Origin: Isoetes taiwanensis
Taxonomy: Eukaryota > Streptophyta > Lycopodiopsida > Isoetales > Isoetaceae
Assembly: GCA_021234155.1 (NCBI GenBank)
Contig: JAJEKV010000015.1
Coordinates: forward strand, 3,632,852 to 3,696,851
Direction of reading: 5' to 3'
DNA: 64,000 nt
Shown one piece after another: positions 11,556 to 23,200 of this stretch; position 1 is the stretch's first letter; each line of letters begins with the position of its first letter. The notes under the pieces are model-generated. The model ran no database searches and was not told the origin of the DNA. It worked only from the letters and a program-made list of their open reading frames with translations. Both the position numbers and the translations under genes were made by a program.

Positions 11556-13655
11556 CAATATAAGAAGAGAGTCATACTCTCAAGGATTGATGGAAGGCTC
11601 AGCTTAAAGGTCATCGAGAGAAAAGAGGATAGAAAATATGTTCACACGACATATTTTTCCAAGGAAATTGATAAGATAAATTTCTCTAATGTCTTTAAAT
11701 CTGCTCTCATTAGATTCTTTGGTGCACTTGGCAATGAAATATATACGACAAGATCTTGTTTTTGGTGGAGATATTCTCCAAGCTTAAAGGACATCTGCTA
11801 TAAGCCCAAAGCTATTTTTGTTGATACCTTGGCCCCCATCTGCCCATGCAATATTCCCAGACTTAAGAAATTTGTGGACCCTGGAATAGGGCATATTAGA
11901 ACCACTGACATGAATATTATTCATAGTAAAGGCATGAGAAACATGTTTAAACTCGGTCTCAATTTCATTCCTGATTTCCCATTCACTCTTGCGCAATTCA
12001 AGCTTGAAATATCAGAAACTATTGAGCAGTTCTTCCTGGCACACAGATTCTCTTTTGGTGATGTGGATGCATCTCTGATTGACCAATGCAAGCAGGTTAT
12101 AAGAAAAGAGGCAAAAGGTCTGGCTAAGGCCTTCATTTCTAGCAACCTAGGTTCCAAAAAGAAATTCTGGTTGAGGATGAGCATTATAAAGAATTTGGAA
12201 TGGGTGATCAAGAAATCTTTACATAGCAGGAGTGGACAAAGCAGCTAACAACCCTGCTTTTATTTGTCCAATGCATATAAGGGCTGAGGCAGATTTAAGA
12301 CTTAGTAGTAATGATTTTGAACCATGTTATCTTGGTCAACAGGATCTCATATTAAAGATTCAATCTGAAATTGGGACCTTACTTGGTAATGGGCACGTAT
12401 CAAGCTTGAAACTACCGTACCTCTTAGGAATCTTTAAAGCTCATAAGAATGAGTATCGTTGGATTACCAACGCTCATGACTCTATTTTCTCTGTTTCTGC
12501 TTCAATTGTCTCAGCTGGACTTAACCTTATGTTGGAATCATGGCATATAATTTGTTATGACAAATGTAGGGCAGCGAATATTCTACAGTTAAACAAAATC
12601 AAAGCGTCCTGGGTTATTACCTCTGTCTATGATGTAGCCTGCAACCTTCCTCCAAAAATTAATGATTTATTTGTGGCCGACATAACAAAATGTTATGAAA
12701 ATATTCCAATCAATGGTTTGGATGGGATTAGCGCAGTCATGAGCGACATCATTAATCTGGTCTGGAACTATAAGAAGTCAATACATGATGGATATAATCT
12801 GTGGTACAGAATTACTGATGATTTTAAGGTTTTCTTGGAATGGAAGGACAATACCCCAGATAGCAGAATATGGATAAGAATGGATAAGGATAAGTTTATT
12901 CAACTGAACATCTGGCTCTTAAACAGCTGCTATCTTTCCATGAGTAATGGGATTTGGAGACAGATAAAAGGTATCCCAATGGGATTTGCTTCTAGCCCTG
13001 GGTGGTGTAATTTGTATCTAGCTTGGTTCGAACTTAAATTTGTGTCCAACCTTATCAGTTTAGGCAGGCTCAAGGAGGCTGCGGCTTTTAGACATACCTA
13101 CAGGTATATGGATGACCTGCTCAGCTTAAATAATCCTTCTATTAGGAAGTTTGTAGGGTTATTGCAGGATAACTCAGATATTACTATCTATAATCTCAAA
13201 CACCTTGTCATCAAAGATGAAACCATATACTGTATTGAGAACCCAGCAATTGGTAAGGCTGCCAATTTCCTCAATATGTGCATTGATATTGAAGCATCAC
13301 CTTGGCGGATACTTGACCCTACTGAGATATGACAAAAGGGAGAAACTCCCCTTCCGAAGCTTTTAAATTCATACATGCTAGCTCGTGGTGTCCGACCTTA
13401 CCTTATGGCATGCAACATTGTAATTTCACAAGTACAGCCCTACCTTTATGTGCACAATGATCCATTTCTTTCTTGCAAAAAGACCTCTACGGGTTAATAA
13501 CTGCTTTCATAGATAATGGTTTCAGAAAAGCTGATGTATGGTACAAAGTCCTGAGGGTTCTCCGTAATGAAAGCTTCCCAGCACTCAACTATGACATTAA
13601 CATCGTGACCTCGGAATTGTGCAAATACAGGTACCTTCTATTAGAATTTTCTTGA
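11556..13655 (+). CDS. RT gene copy 2, exon 3: endonuclease-less Penelope-like/rvt-type reverse transcriptase
   Basis: Follows a short intron (11,364-11,555) and encodes an N-terminal thumb-like region and then the RT. The catalytic triad is present: motif A aspartate codon at 12,679-12,681 and YMDD at 13,105-13,116. Motif B is GIPMGFASSPGWCNLYL. FLNMCIDI corresponds to the position-6/7 region. The frame is open for 366 codons from 12,232 to 13,332, then broken three times before the final exon piece ending at 13,655. The fingers segment GIFKAHKNEYRW fits the HK-containing motif of Penelope-like elements. Retention of spliceosomal introns is also known in that group and in host rvt genes. The class call is moderate; RT identity is strong. 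No integrase, RNase H or GIY-YIG domain is seen. Confidence 0.75.
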
Positions 13656-13674
13656 TGTTTTCAGTTGGCAGGGG

Positions 13675-13696
13675 GGGTCCCTATGCATAGGGACCC
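13675..13696 (+). repeat. Perfect 22-nt palindrome, copy 2
   Basis: The same arms (GGGTCCCTATG / CATAGGGACCC) and the same spacing after the stop codon as in copy 1, followed by the second hairpin. The surrounding 3' region is among the least diverged parts of the unit. Confidence 0.8.
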
Positions 13697-14718
13697 TCCC
13701 GTCCTTATGCTGATAATTAGGGACCTTTCTCTGCCTTCCGGTAGGAGGCAGGGATATATAAATATATGTTTTATTTTAGGGCTTAACCCAATCTGGGGCT
13801 TTTTCTCTTTCTTTTTGGCCAAACCAGTCTTAATCTTCTGAAACAACGTCTTCATACCTTATGGCAAGATCATGTTACCACTAACTGTGGTCTCCTCCAG
13901 GGGATTAATATTTTCACCTTATTTGTATCACGTTCAATATATCTAGCTAGACTTGTGACCATGAGTGCATTTTACCATTTAGTTGACCATTTAATACATC
14001 TTAGCTATCATATCTATAGCCATTAACTTCTGGCAGCTCAATATTTATCTAGTTGGAAACAGTTTTAACCCTTTCCTGATTCTTGACTCAATTCTTGTTC
14101 CAAGGGATGAATAACTTCAGCTGACTTTAAGGTTTATCCGGACCAATGCTTCTTAAGGCTAAAATTAGTATTGTTATCTGGCATCAAAAGTTTCTGAGCA
14201 TACAGGCCCCATAGTTATACTCGCATGTTTTTCTGACATCAAAACCCTCTTGTTATTAAAATGCTTTGATCCACTATCAATTCTTGTGTTCGGTTGCATA
14301 AGTTTGTGGATTAAGGCGAAGTAGTCCTTTATTGCCTTAATGCACCCTCTTTTGTATTTAGTTATTGGGTAAAACCCTTTACATCTTATATTCTTAGGCT
14401 CAAATAAAACATTGTACCACAGGGCACCTTATAAGCTCACTTTTCCAGCAAGAATACCATTTGAGTATAATTACATAATTTCCCTGGTTTTATAGCCATT
14501 ATGACACTTGCATGTGGTTAAGATCCGTGTTTACCCCTAGGACAACCTAAGAGCGTGGGGTTCATTTAGTTTAATTTACACTATCTTAGTTGGTAGCCAA
14601 AATTGATAAAGTGTTCATTGGTTTTTCGCTACCATTAGAATTTCGTTTATCCATATTCTGCTTTTTACAATAATAACCCTAATATTATGGAACGGGTTCT
14701 TGACCTAAGTTCACTCCG
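13697..14718 (+). other. Spacer between RT unit copies 2 and 3
   Basis: A non-coding AT-rich spacer matching 6,324-7,342. Differences again cluster at CTG/CAG/CCG sites, for example near 14,118, 14,180 and 14,420-14,465. No gene seen. Confidence 0.6.
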
Positions 14719-17030
14719 GCCATAGCCGACCTACACGGTTTACCACCTGTTCTTGTTTCAAAGAACTCCCTCCACGATGGATTAAGTTCGCAATACGCCT
14801 TTTTCCCCGGTATGCGGGTTGTATTACATGTTAAGTGGTTCTTGTAAGCCGTAGCATGATTTGTGTTTAGGGCTCCTTAATCTGGCCGCTAATGATGAGC
14901 CAAGCAGAGGCCCGCTGGAGGCATGTTGGTCTATAAATATGGATATGCATTTGTTCAATTGGAGTGCAATATGAGCAAAGCGGGGAAGGCGAAAGGTGCT
15001 TCCAACAAGGGCCATACGGTGCCTAAATTGATTGAGTTTCGAGGAAACATGGATTAGAGCATGATAGTACACGACCTACAAAACGTCAAATTTCTTTGGA
15101 ATTATGTAGGCAAAGATGGATTGGATCCCAACAGGGATAAAAGTGATCCAGGTATCAAGAAATTCATCCCAGTGATGGCTCCCTGCAGCAGCAACACTAA
15201 GACCATGGAGCAGCCTATTCATACCCCTGAAATTGTTCCTCTTTCTGAAGAAGACGAATCTGAAGATGACATTCAACCCAATCAGGTTTTTCAATTGTTT
15301 TTCTCACTGATATTTTGGTCAGACATGTAATAAACATGCTGCCTTACTGACTTGTCCTAGTGTTCTCATGGATTCTCTAGTCTTTCAAATATCTTTCTCA
15401 TTCATATTGTGGTCAGAGATGCAAAAAGCATGCTGCCTTACTAACTTGTCTTGCATTTCTCATTGTTGCTTTAGTCAGACAGGCATTCTGCCTTACTAAC
15501 TTATCTTATTCTTACACAGTAAAATGTCAACTCTATCCCTAATAAGCTTCAGCCATGATATGTTTTCTATTTCAGCCATGACATGTTATCTATTTCAGCC
15601 TGCATTTAAGCATAATACATGTAGCACAGGAACTTAAAGCCCCGAAGTTTTTATTGTTATATATGATTTCAATCTCTGAGTTTTCTTCCTGCAACCTATA
15701 ATTCTCGTTTTATTAATGAAACCTGATACTAATCAACGGGTAAAGGGCCGAAAGGCCAAGGTTGCTCATAGCTTACCTGTAGCATAGGCATTTTTTACCC
15801 TTCTTAGGCTAATAAGTGCTTTTTTGCTGCAGGTAACCGAGCTCCTTCTCTCGTACTTGGTTTCGATTACTGCATGTGTGTTTTCTTGTGGATAATGCAC
15901 TATATGAGCTACTATTTTCATTTTCTGTTCCTGAAAAATGGTAAGCTGATCTCTCTGTTCATATGAGTGTGATCAGCAGATCGATCAACAAAACTATGGT
16001 ATTAGATTTGTCTTTATACTTTAAACTTTCAGATATTTCCAATACATTTGGCTATCAGCAGACTCTAGATATAGTATTATGTTGTATTTAGTACCTTTTA
16101 TCTGGTTCCTTCAATAATATTTGGTTTATTTCCTCATTTATAATCTATCTTGCATATTTCACTCTTTTGTTGTTATTCTTAACTGTGTTAATTGGTATAC
16201 CTTCGAAATTTCCTTTCTGAATTCTTGTTTCTAAGTGGGATATTGTGATTGCATGAAACATGAATGTATTTCCTAAACATGAAAGCATTATTACCTAAAC
16301 ATTAATGCATTATTGGATGTCCTGTTTTGATGGATTTATTGATTTTGGCCCTTAGCATGTAGAATTGTTCAAGGTATGGAAATCTTCTTCTCTGCACTTA
16401 AACATATTGTTTTATCCCCACTCTTAGTCATATAGATGAAATTGCATACTATAAAAGATTAATTGACATACATGTTTCTTCCTGACATTTTCGTGGGGCT
16501 GATAATATGATAAATTGTTTGCTGGCTTTTTCATATTTGCTGGCTTTTCCTTGTTGGCTTGACTTCCTTCTTTTTCATGAATTATTTATGCTACTTTCGG
16601 TTGAACTGTTTGGTATTTCATCTTTAAGAATGTCGAGATATGGGGTTCTTATTTTTATTAATTGGCTGATTCCTTTTATATTAGTCAAAAGACAATATAT
16701 TTGAACCTTTATCTAATTTTTTCTTCCTCTAAGCCATGATATCTATCTTCATGTCTGAACTTTATATAAGCGCCTTTTTGTAAGTTTTCTTTAACTTTTT
16801 ATTAAGTCCCTTTATGGATGTTGGCATCTCCCTTTATTTCATGGAAATATTTTATCTGAATTATGCTTGGGATGTACTTTTATTCCATTATGATGTGGTT
16901 TAGTTGTTCCAGTAATGTTTGTCTCTAAAGCCTCCCTTCTTAGGGCCTGATAAGTCCAGTATTCTCAAGTTAGTTAGTCTTGGAGTACTTGGATGTCTCT
17001 ACTAGTCATAAGGATCAGTTTAGGCCAGTC
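14719..17030 (+). repeat. Tandem RT unit, copy 3, truncated after intron 1 start
   Basis: The promoter region, exon 1 and most of intron 1 of a third unit, colinear with copies 1 and 2. It stops inside a TATATA stretch that in copies 1 and 2 continues into the rest of the intron (compare 9,660-9,680). Exons 2 and 3 are missing. Confidence 0.9.
14939..15285 (+). pseudogene. RT gene copy 3, exon 1 (damaged)
   Basis: The exon 1 homologue, with the alternate ATG at 14,971. Its frame is broken relative to copy 2 at several sites, each overlapping a CHG triplet of copy 2: CCAG to CG near 14,990, CTG to CG near 15,042, and CAGCTGCTGG to CAAATTTCTTTGG near 15,087-15,100. After about 15,110 it matches copy 2 exactly to the donor at 15,285/15,286. 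With exons 2 and 3 absent it cannot make an RT. Confidence 0.7.
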
Positions 17031-17056
17031 TATATATATATATATATATATATATA
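17031..17056. repeat. (TA)13 microsatellite at unit breakpoint
   Basis: Thirteen TA dinucleotides mark the exact point where copy 3 ends and unrelated upstream sequence of the diverged relative begins. The unit itself has a short TATATAT here, so recombination or replication slippage between TA tracts could have made the junction. Confidence 0.9.
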
Positions 17057-17296
17057 CTGTTATGTAGGAAAAACAAGCACCTAATGGGCAAGCTCTAGCT
17101 AATCTAATTAATGTACTCCACTTGGTTGTACGTGTTCCATTTCATTAAAAAATATCATAATTTATTTAAGAAAACGACCTCATTTTTATCTATCTCTTTT
17201 TTAGAAAAAACAGTATCAACGAATTTTTTTCCCTTCCATTGTTCAACCCTAAAATTTTAGGGTTAGCTAACGAACTAGGAAGCAGAAGGGCCACAG

Positions 17297-17769
17297 ATGT
17301 CTTCAATCGGGCCTGCATGTGCTGGCAGTGCCACGGATTTGAATCAAACAGATGGATCGACACCTGCAAGGGTAAGATTTAGGTCGTTTATTCTTATTTA
17401 AATCAAGTGGCAAGGATGATTTACACTGTTCTGCCGCTATCTGTATGTTTGGAAAGATATATGGGAAGGAAGAAAGGTGGATTAAATAAAGCCACCATTC
17501 ACAGATTGAAAGAAGAGAAGAAGATGGCGGAAAAAAGGAAAAATTTGTTTGATTTTCACAAACATACAAAAGCCAAAAGCATTCATGGGCTTGAAGGAGA
17601 TGACAGCTCAATATTGGGAGCGTGTTCCTCTACCTCTACTTCTGTTATTCCTGCTGGTGTAGCTCAATTGGTGGTTATTGCTGATAGCCAAGAAAATCCT
17701 GATCCCATGCCTAAGATCCCTACTGATGCTCAACCTGGAACTTATGGCCAGGCAACCGATTCCATTCAG
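17297..17769 (+). pseudogene. Diverged relative of the RT gene: 5' exons
   Basis: Two exon-like stretches. 17,297-17,371 starts ATGTCTTCAATC and ends at a good donor (AAGG|GTAAGA). The second ends at 17,769 with CAG|GTTTCA, the same donor context (glutamine codon then GTTT) as exon 1 of the tandem units. The second carries a basic GRKKGGLNK motif comparable with GRPEGASNK, a lysine-rich helix, and a Ser/Thr/Pro-rich acidic tail. The match in architecture, with the shared intronic block downstream, makes it a distant family member. No RT exon remains, because the LINE sits downstream. Confidence 0.5.
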
Positions 17770-19599
17770 GTTTCATATTGATTTAAATTTAATTTTTTTG
17801 AATACAATGTGATATCCTGTTTTTTCTGAATACTAATGATATTTAACTAGTTTTCTATAGTATTAATAGAATGGCATTGTTATGCATATGTAACCTTGTT
17901 ACTCTGGGTTTTCAGAAATATAACAGTTAAATAGATCTAAAGATAGTATGAAATCCCTGATCTAATGAAACCCCTGGTCTTTGGTTTCTTTATTCATTGT
18001 TTTCTTTATGTTACTCTAGTTAAATTATGTTCTTGCTGCCCTTGATATCCTAACGAAAGTTTGTTAATCTAGAACATATGATTCAGGCTGAGCCTCAATA
18101 TCTTATCTATTTTAACTCTTTGGATCCAATTTTTTTGTTACTAATGTAGTTATAGATCAGGGCTCAATTTTGTTTCATATATTGTTATCTTCTTCTACTC
18201 AGTTGTCACTTTATGTCTTAAAGAACCATTGAACAGCCTAATTTATCTATGATTTGTCCTCTTCTTGAGCTCCTTTTCCTTTCTATACTTATGTTGCCTT
18301 TTTCTCTAGCTCTGCCCTGACCTTTTTTTCCTTTTTTCATATCACCAAAGTGGTCCTAGATAGTTACACCTTTTTAGACAGGAACTTATTATCCAGATTG
18401 TGAAGTTTTTTCTTATCCTGCGTTATCTAGTTATTTCCAGTTTTTTAAGTTACGTGACCTTTGTAGCTCAAGACATATTTTCAGTCCTTACCACCTGTGG
18501 TCCTTCTTTAGCTTGTTATTTCCAGTTTTTAAGATACTTAACCTTTGTAGCTCATGATATAATTTCATTCCTAGCCTTTTTGTTTTCTATTTTATTGTGT
18601 TCCCAGTTGCTTCTCTTTCTGCTGTACCGACCTAGTGTTTGGCCATACCTATCATTCCCTTATTCCCATCTGAGGCTCCTCGGCTTATATCCTTTCCTGA
18701 TTAATTGTGTTCTCATGTTTTCTCTTGATTGGACTATCAAATTAAATCTAAATATGTTACTAAGTTATTATGGTGAAAGGCGATAAGCCAGTTTTGTCCA
18801 TTGCTTACCTGTTACCCTGTTATTAGCAACCATTCTAATGCTTGTCTAATTTCTTGTGGTACAGGTAACCGGACTGAACCCTCCATGCATTTGCTTGGTG
18901 TTTTTCGGAGCAAAGATTTTGCTTTATTATATTTGACACGACTTTAAGTGGATTGGCAAATCTATTACTATGAACCTCCTATTTGGTGATATTCTGCTAT
19001 CTCTGGTTGGATTAAAATAAGTCCTATTTTATCTATTTTGACATCTACAATGAATGCTTCCTGGCATAACTCTTAAATATTTGATATGTTTGTCCTATTT
19101 TTTGTCTATAAACATATGATAATTTAATAATATTCCTGTTTTTCATTTAAATAGTGTTATGCTCTGTGCTCTATTGTTTCTTAATCTACTACATTACTTT
19201 AATAACTTGAGAGCTATGATTAAATTATTGTTACCAAATTGTTTTATTTCTTAAATTATTTAAGTTCTATTTTTTAGTGGAATGCTGTTATTTCAACCAT
19301 ATGTGCTTTTCAATATCTTATCCAAGGATTCTGCCAAACTCTATTCATATGCCCCTTTCACTTAGTTTCTTATTTATATTGGCTAAAATATCTGGAAGCT
19401 GTCATTGTTCTTTAAGATTGTCAAAACATTCTTGTTGGTCAAAATTTACTCTTTTCCGATCCTTCTCAAGGCTTGGGTAGGTTTTTGCACCAAATCCTAT
19501 ATAGGGTTGCACTTATAAAGGCTGTTTATTCCAAATAGAATGTCTAGTCTTAAATGTCTGGATATCTTGTCTTAGACTTGTATATTTCAGGCTTGGGGG
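17770..19599 (+). other. Intron-like remainder of diverged relative
   Basis: AT-rich and non-coding. The segment 18,775-18,900 aligns with intron 1 of the tandem units: a GGC-GATAA-GCC hairpin, then GCTTACCTGT, a pyrimidine-rich stretch and ACAGGTAACCG. The remainder up to the LINE tail at 19,600 shows no gene. Confidence 0.5.
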
Positions 19600-19934
19600 T
19601 TTTTTTTTTTTTTTAAGAAACGGCAGTAGTATTATATTACATGCAAATACATAGTAATACAAAAGAACAGGGAGACCCTGTTATTTAGGCCATGACTTAG
19701 TCAAAACTGGCCAAGCTCTCCTAAGGAGGGAATATTTCCAATATTAAAACATTGTTTTAAAAGTTTAAAGCAAAGGAAAACTGATAATATAACTATAGAA
19801 AAGTCATTAAGGACTAAGATCCATCAGAGTTCTCATCAGCTGCATCTTCATTCATCAATCACACCATCTAAGGTAATGATAGCGAATGCTTGATCTGTAT
19901 ACTTGAATAGCAGGTAGTCCAGTTCAACAGCCCC

Positions 19935-20291
19935 CTACGCAGAAGAATCCAGAATGTGGAGGATCCATGAGTCCCGGCACGATTCGCAGATACCGAGCTT
20001 CTCCTCAAAGTAATGCTTAAGCTCATGTTTGAACTGCCAGATGTCTTCATCTTCTAATACACGCTTCAAAGTTCTGACCATGATAATTTCTGTCTTAATC
20101 CACAAAAGAGCTTCAAGAACTTCCTTATGAGAAAGAGGTTTCGTTCCTTCTGGGACCTCCCTAACGTGCCCGCCTTCATGGTGTTTCTTGACCAAGTACT
20201 CTGTGAGCCACATCAGAAAGATTGTTAAAATATAAAGAAAAGAATGAGTAAAACCCCTGATAGGAGCCCAAGGCATCCCAATTTTTGTCAT
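19935..20291 (-). CDS. Possible small third LINE frame with membrane-like segment
   Basis: A 118-codon frame that overlaps the end of ORF2 in another register and runs into the 3' region. It starts with a hydrophobic stretch (HSFLYILTIFLMWLTEYLV) and continues with a charged, helical, cysteine-containing tail ending WILHILDSSA. It may simply be the true C-terminus of ORF2 after one more frameshift. I recognise no domain, and the coding claim rests on length and composition only. Confidence 0.3.
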   Translation of the reverse strand: MTKIGMPWAPIRGFTHSFLYILTIFLMWLTEYLVKKHHEGGHVREVPEGTKPLSHKEVLEALLWIKTEIIMVRTLKRVLEDEDIWQFKHELKHYFEEKLGICESCRDSWILHILDSSA

Positions 20292-23200
20292 AATTAGAAC
20301 CCTTGACCAATCTATGTGTCATGGCTGTATCGGCTAACTCCAATTGAAGAGTGGTTTTAAGAGTATTCAAATCTGGAGCAGAGTGGTTAATGGCCACTCC
20401 ATTCCTGTGTTTCCAGATTGTCCATAGACAAAGACTCCTAACTGTACTCAGAAAGGAAGAGCCGGATGAAAGGAAGTCAAATAACACAGGCTCACTATTT
20501 GGGATAAATCCAATATATGTACCTATCCAATTCCAGAAAGCGGTTAGCCATGGACAAATGAAAATATGAGTAGAAGATTCAGCTTGGCCACAACCTAGAG
20601 GACACCTATCTGAAATTTGTCTGTTGAATTTGGCTCGAAAGGCATTAGATTTAAGGCTTTTATTCAAGAGAGCCACCTGAACAAGATGGTTTTCTTAGCA
20701 CTACCTTTCTGGATGATACGGATAGCATCAGATTCCGAGCAACCCCATTGATTAGAAACTTTTGTCTCATGGGAATTCAGCAGAAGGGAATATATCTTGG
20801 CTACATTGTAACCTTTGTCACCAAGAGCCCAATTACATTCTTTTGCCTCATCTCCTGCTCCTTTATGATGTTGAGTTAAAGCATTGTAGATATTCATTGC
20901 GTGCCAGAATCCCTTACCAAGTGGAGACTTCCGCGGGTTTTCCAAACTGCCCCATTTGACATACTGCCAATTGTGCAAAGCCCTTTTAGTTTCCACTCCT
21001 TATATTTCCTTGGATGTTTCAAGGCTAAGCATCCATCATCCTCATCTGTTAGACCCTGGTGCCAGAAAAAGTTAAAGTCATCTGAAACTTTATTTATAGG
21101 CTGAGCTTTAAAGCAGACAGAAACTCTGTTCCAAGCTTGTATAATCCTTCTCATGATAGGAGATGTGCCTGAATAAGGAACAAGTTGATAAAAGGCAGAA
21201 TCTGGGAGATGATGAGGAGTAGAAGGGCTACCTAGCAGGGAAGTTTTACCAAGCCAAAATTTTGTTAGGAGCAGGGCAGGAGATTTTGATTGGGAAGTTA
21301 TTGATCTCCATACCAGTTTTGCTGCCAAGGCCTGTGCTTGAAGGAACAGATCTTTACACCCTAGTCCTCCTTTTTTCTTTGGTGGGGTTAGGTGTTGCCA
21401 ACCTACCATATGTGAGCCCTGCCAAATGATCCTTCATGATAATTTCCAATTCTTGATAAGACTTCTTATCTGCAATTATAGCTGATGAGAAGAAAACATG
21501 TGAGCTCGCAATAACACTATTAATAATCTCTACTCTCCCAGCTAGAGAAAGAGTTTTAGGATAAGCCTGCAACTTCTTCTTTATTTTAGCAACAATGGGA
21601 TCCCATAAACCATGAAGACTCATGTTTAATGCCAGGGGCAAACCCAATAACTTAGTTGCAGAATGATGACCACAAACTTTAATTCCTTCAATAATGTTTT
21701 TTGGACTGTCAGAAATGATTGCACATTTATCTTTGTTTAAAAGTACCCCTGATGCTTTCCCAAACAGATCCATAGCAGCAAGAAAGTTTGGAATGCTGTC
21801 TCCTTGCTCCTTTAGGAACACAAATGTGTCATCTGCATACTGCATTACTGACAAGGATTCATTTGCAACAGGTAAATTGAGGCAACTGATTTTTCCATTT
21901 GTTGCATTTTCAAGATAACCCTGGTGACCATCTCTGCTACTATGAGGAAAAGGTAAGGGGCCAGTGGGCAACCCTGCCTAACTCCTCTTTTGCATTCAAA
22001 GAAAGAAGAAGGGGAACCATTTACTAAAACTGTTGAGCATCCTGTGGCATTAAAACCTGCTACCTTGTTTAAAACTTCTTTTGAGAATCCAAGTTGGAGC
22101 ATGGCCCTATTGAGAAAGTTCCAATCAATGGTATCATAAGCTCTTTTGAAATCCAATTTGAGAAGTACACATCCTTGATTGGTAAATCTATTCCAGTGAA
22201 GACCTTCATAAGCCCCAATGAAGTTATCAAGAATACTCCTCCCAGGAAGAAAGCCTGATTGGACATTACTAATCTTCCCCTGTAGGATTTTTTTTAAGCC
22301 TATTAGCAAAGATCTTGGCCAAGATTTTATATGTAACATTTGTCAGCGAAATTGGTCTCCAGTCCGAAAAAGTGGCAGGCTTCTCTACCTTAGGAACTAA
22401 TGCAATTAGGCCAGCATTGATTGCTGGATGTAGCTTCTCTGCCTGCCATGCACCCTGAATGAATGTGGTGAGATCTTTGCCAATTATAGTCCAAAACTGC
22501 TCATAAAATTCAGGGGGTAATCCATCAGGCCCAGGGCTTTTCCCATGGGCCATACTTTTTATGGTTCTCAAGATCTCATCGTCCATTGGTATTGCCAAAA
22601 GATGATTATCTTCAATGTGATGATCTTTGGGACCAAGATAATCAAAGAATTCCATCATTTTATCGTTATCTGTTTGTCTAGCAGCAAAAAGATCTTTATA
22701 TTTGTTGTAGAACAAATCCTGGATATCCTCATGTTTAGATAAATCCTGTTGATTATCATCTTTCATAGAGATAATCATATTGTTCATTAGTCTGCTTTTA
22801 GCAGCTCTAAAAAAGAATTTAGAGTTGCAATCATCCATATGGGTGATATACAAACTCCTGCTTTTAATTGCCAGACTCTTTGCCTCATATTCTTTAATCA
22901 ATTTTACCTTTCTTTCAAGAGTTTCCTCTCTCTGCTGCAACAGCATGTTACCTTTATCTGTGAAAAGATTTTGTCTAACAATTTTCATCTCCATGTATAC
23001 CTCATTCTTTTCCTGTCTTCTTTTCTTACTCCACTCCCTACCCCACTGCTTGATCCAATTTTTGATCTGTTTACTTCTATATATGAATTCCTTCATAGAT
23101 CCACTTGCATTCACAGCCACCAAGGAAGAATAGAACCTAGTGAAATCATCACAAAAGGTTTTATTATTTAGTAGGCTGACATTGAATTCGAATGGGGTTT

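Larger units (their letters stand above)
7343..14718 (+). repeat. Tandem RT unit, copy 2 (~7.38 kb)
   Basis: The second complete unit. It begins again with the promoter-proximal sequence and ends where the third copy starts at about 14,719. It preserves the longest RT frame (12,232-13,332) and an unbroken exon 1. Around 13,290-13,480, copy 2 is the damaged one and copy 1 reads through, so neither copy is uniformly the parent of the other. Confidence 0.93.

Noticed and set aside
1-14718. Hammerhead ribozyme in the RT units, as found in many Penelope-like elements
   Set aside because: I looked for CTGANGA followed by GAAA with pairing stems. GGCCGAAAGGCC and CTGAAAC occur but without the companion core, so no hammerhead is supported.
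16507-16704. Hydrophobic 65-residue frame in intron 1 of copy 3
   Set aside because: It is T-rich intronic sequence, interrupted in copies 1 and 2, with no coding signature.
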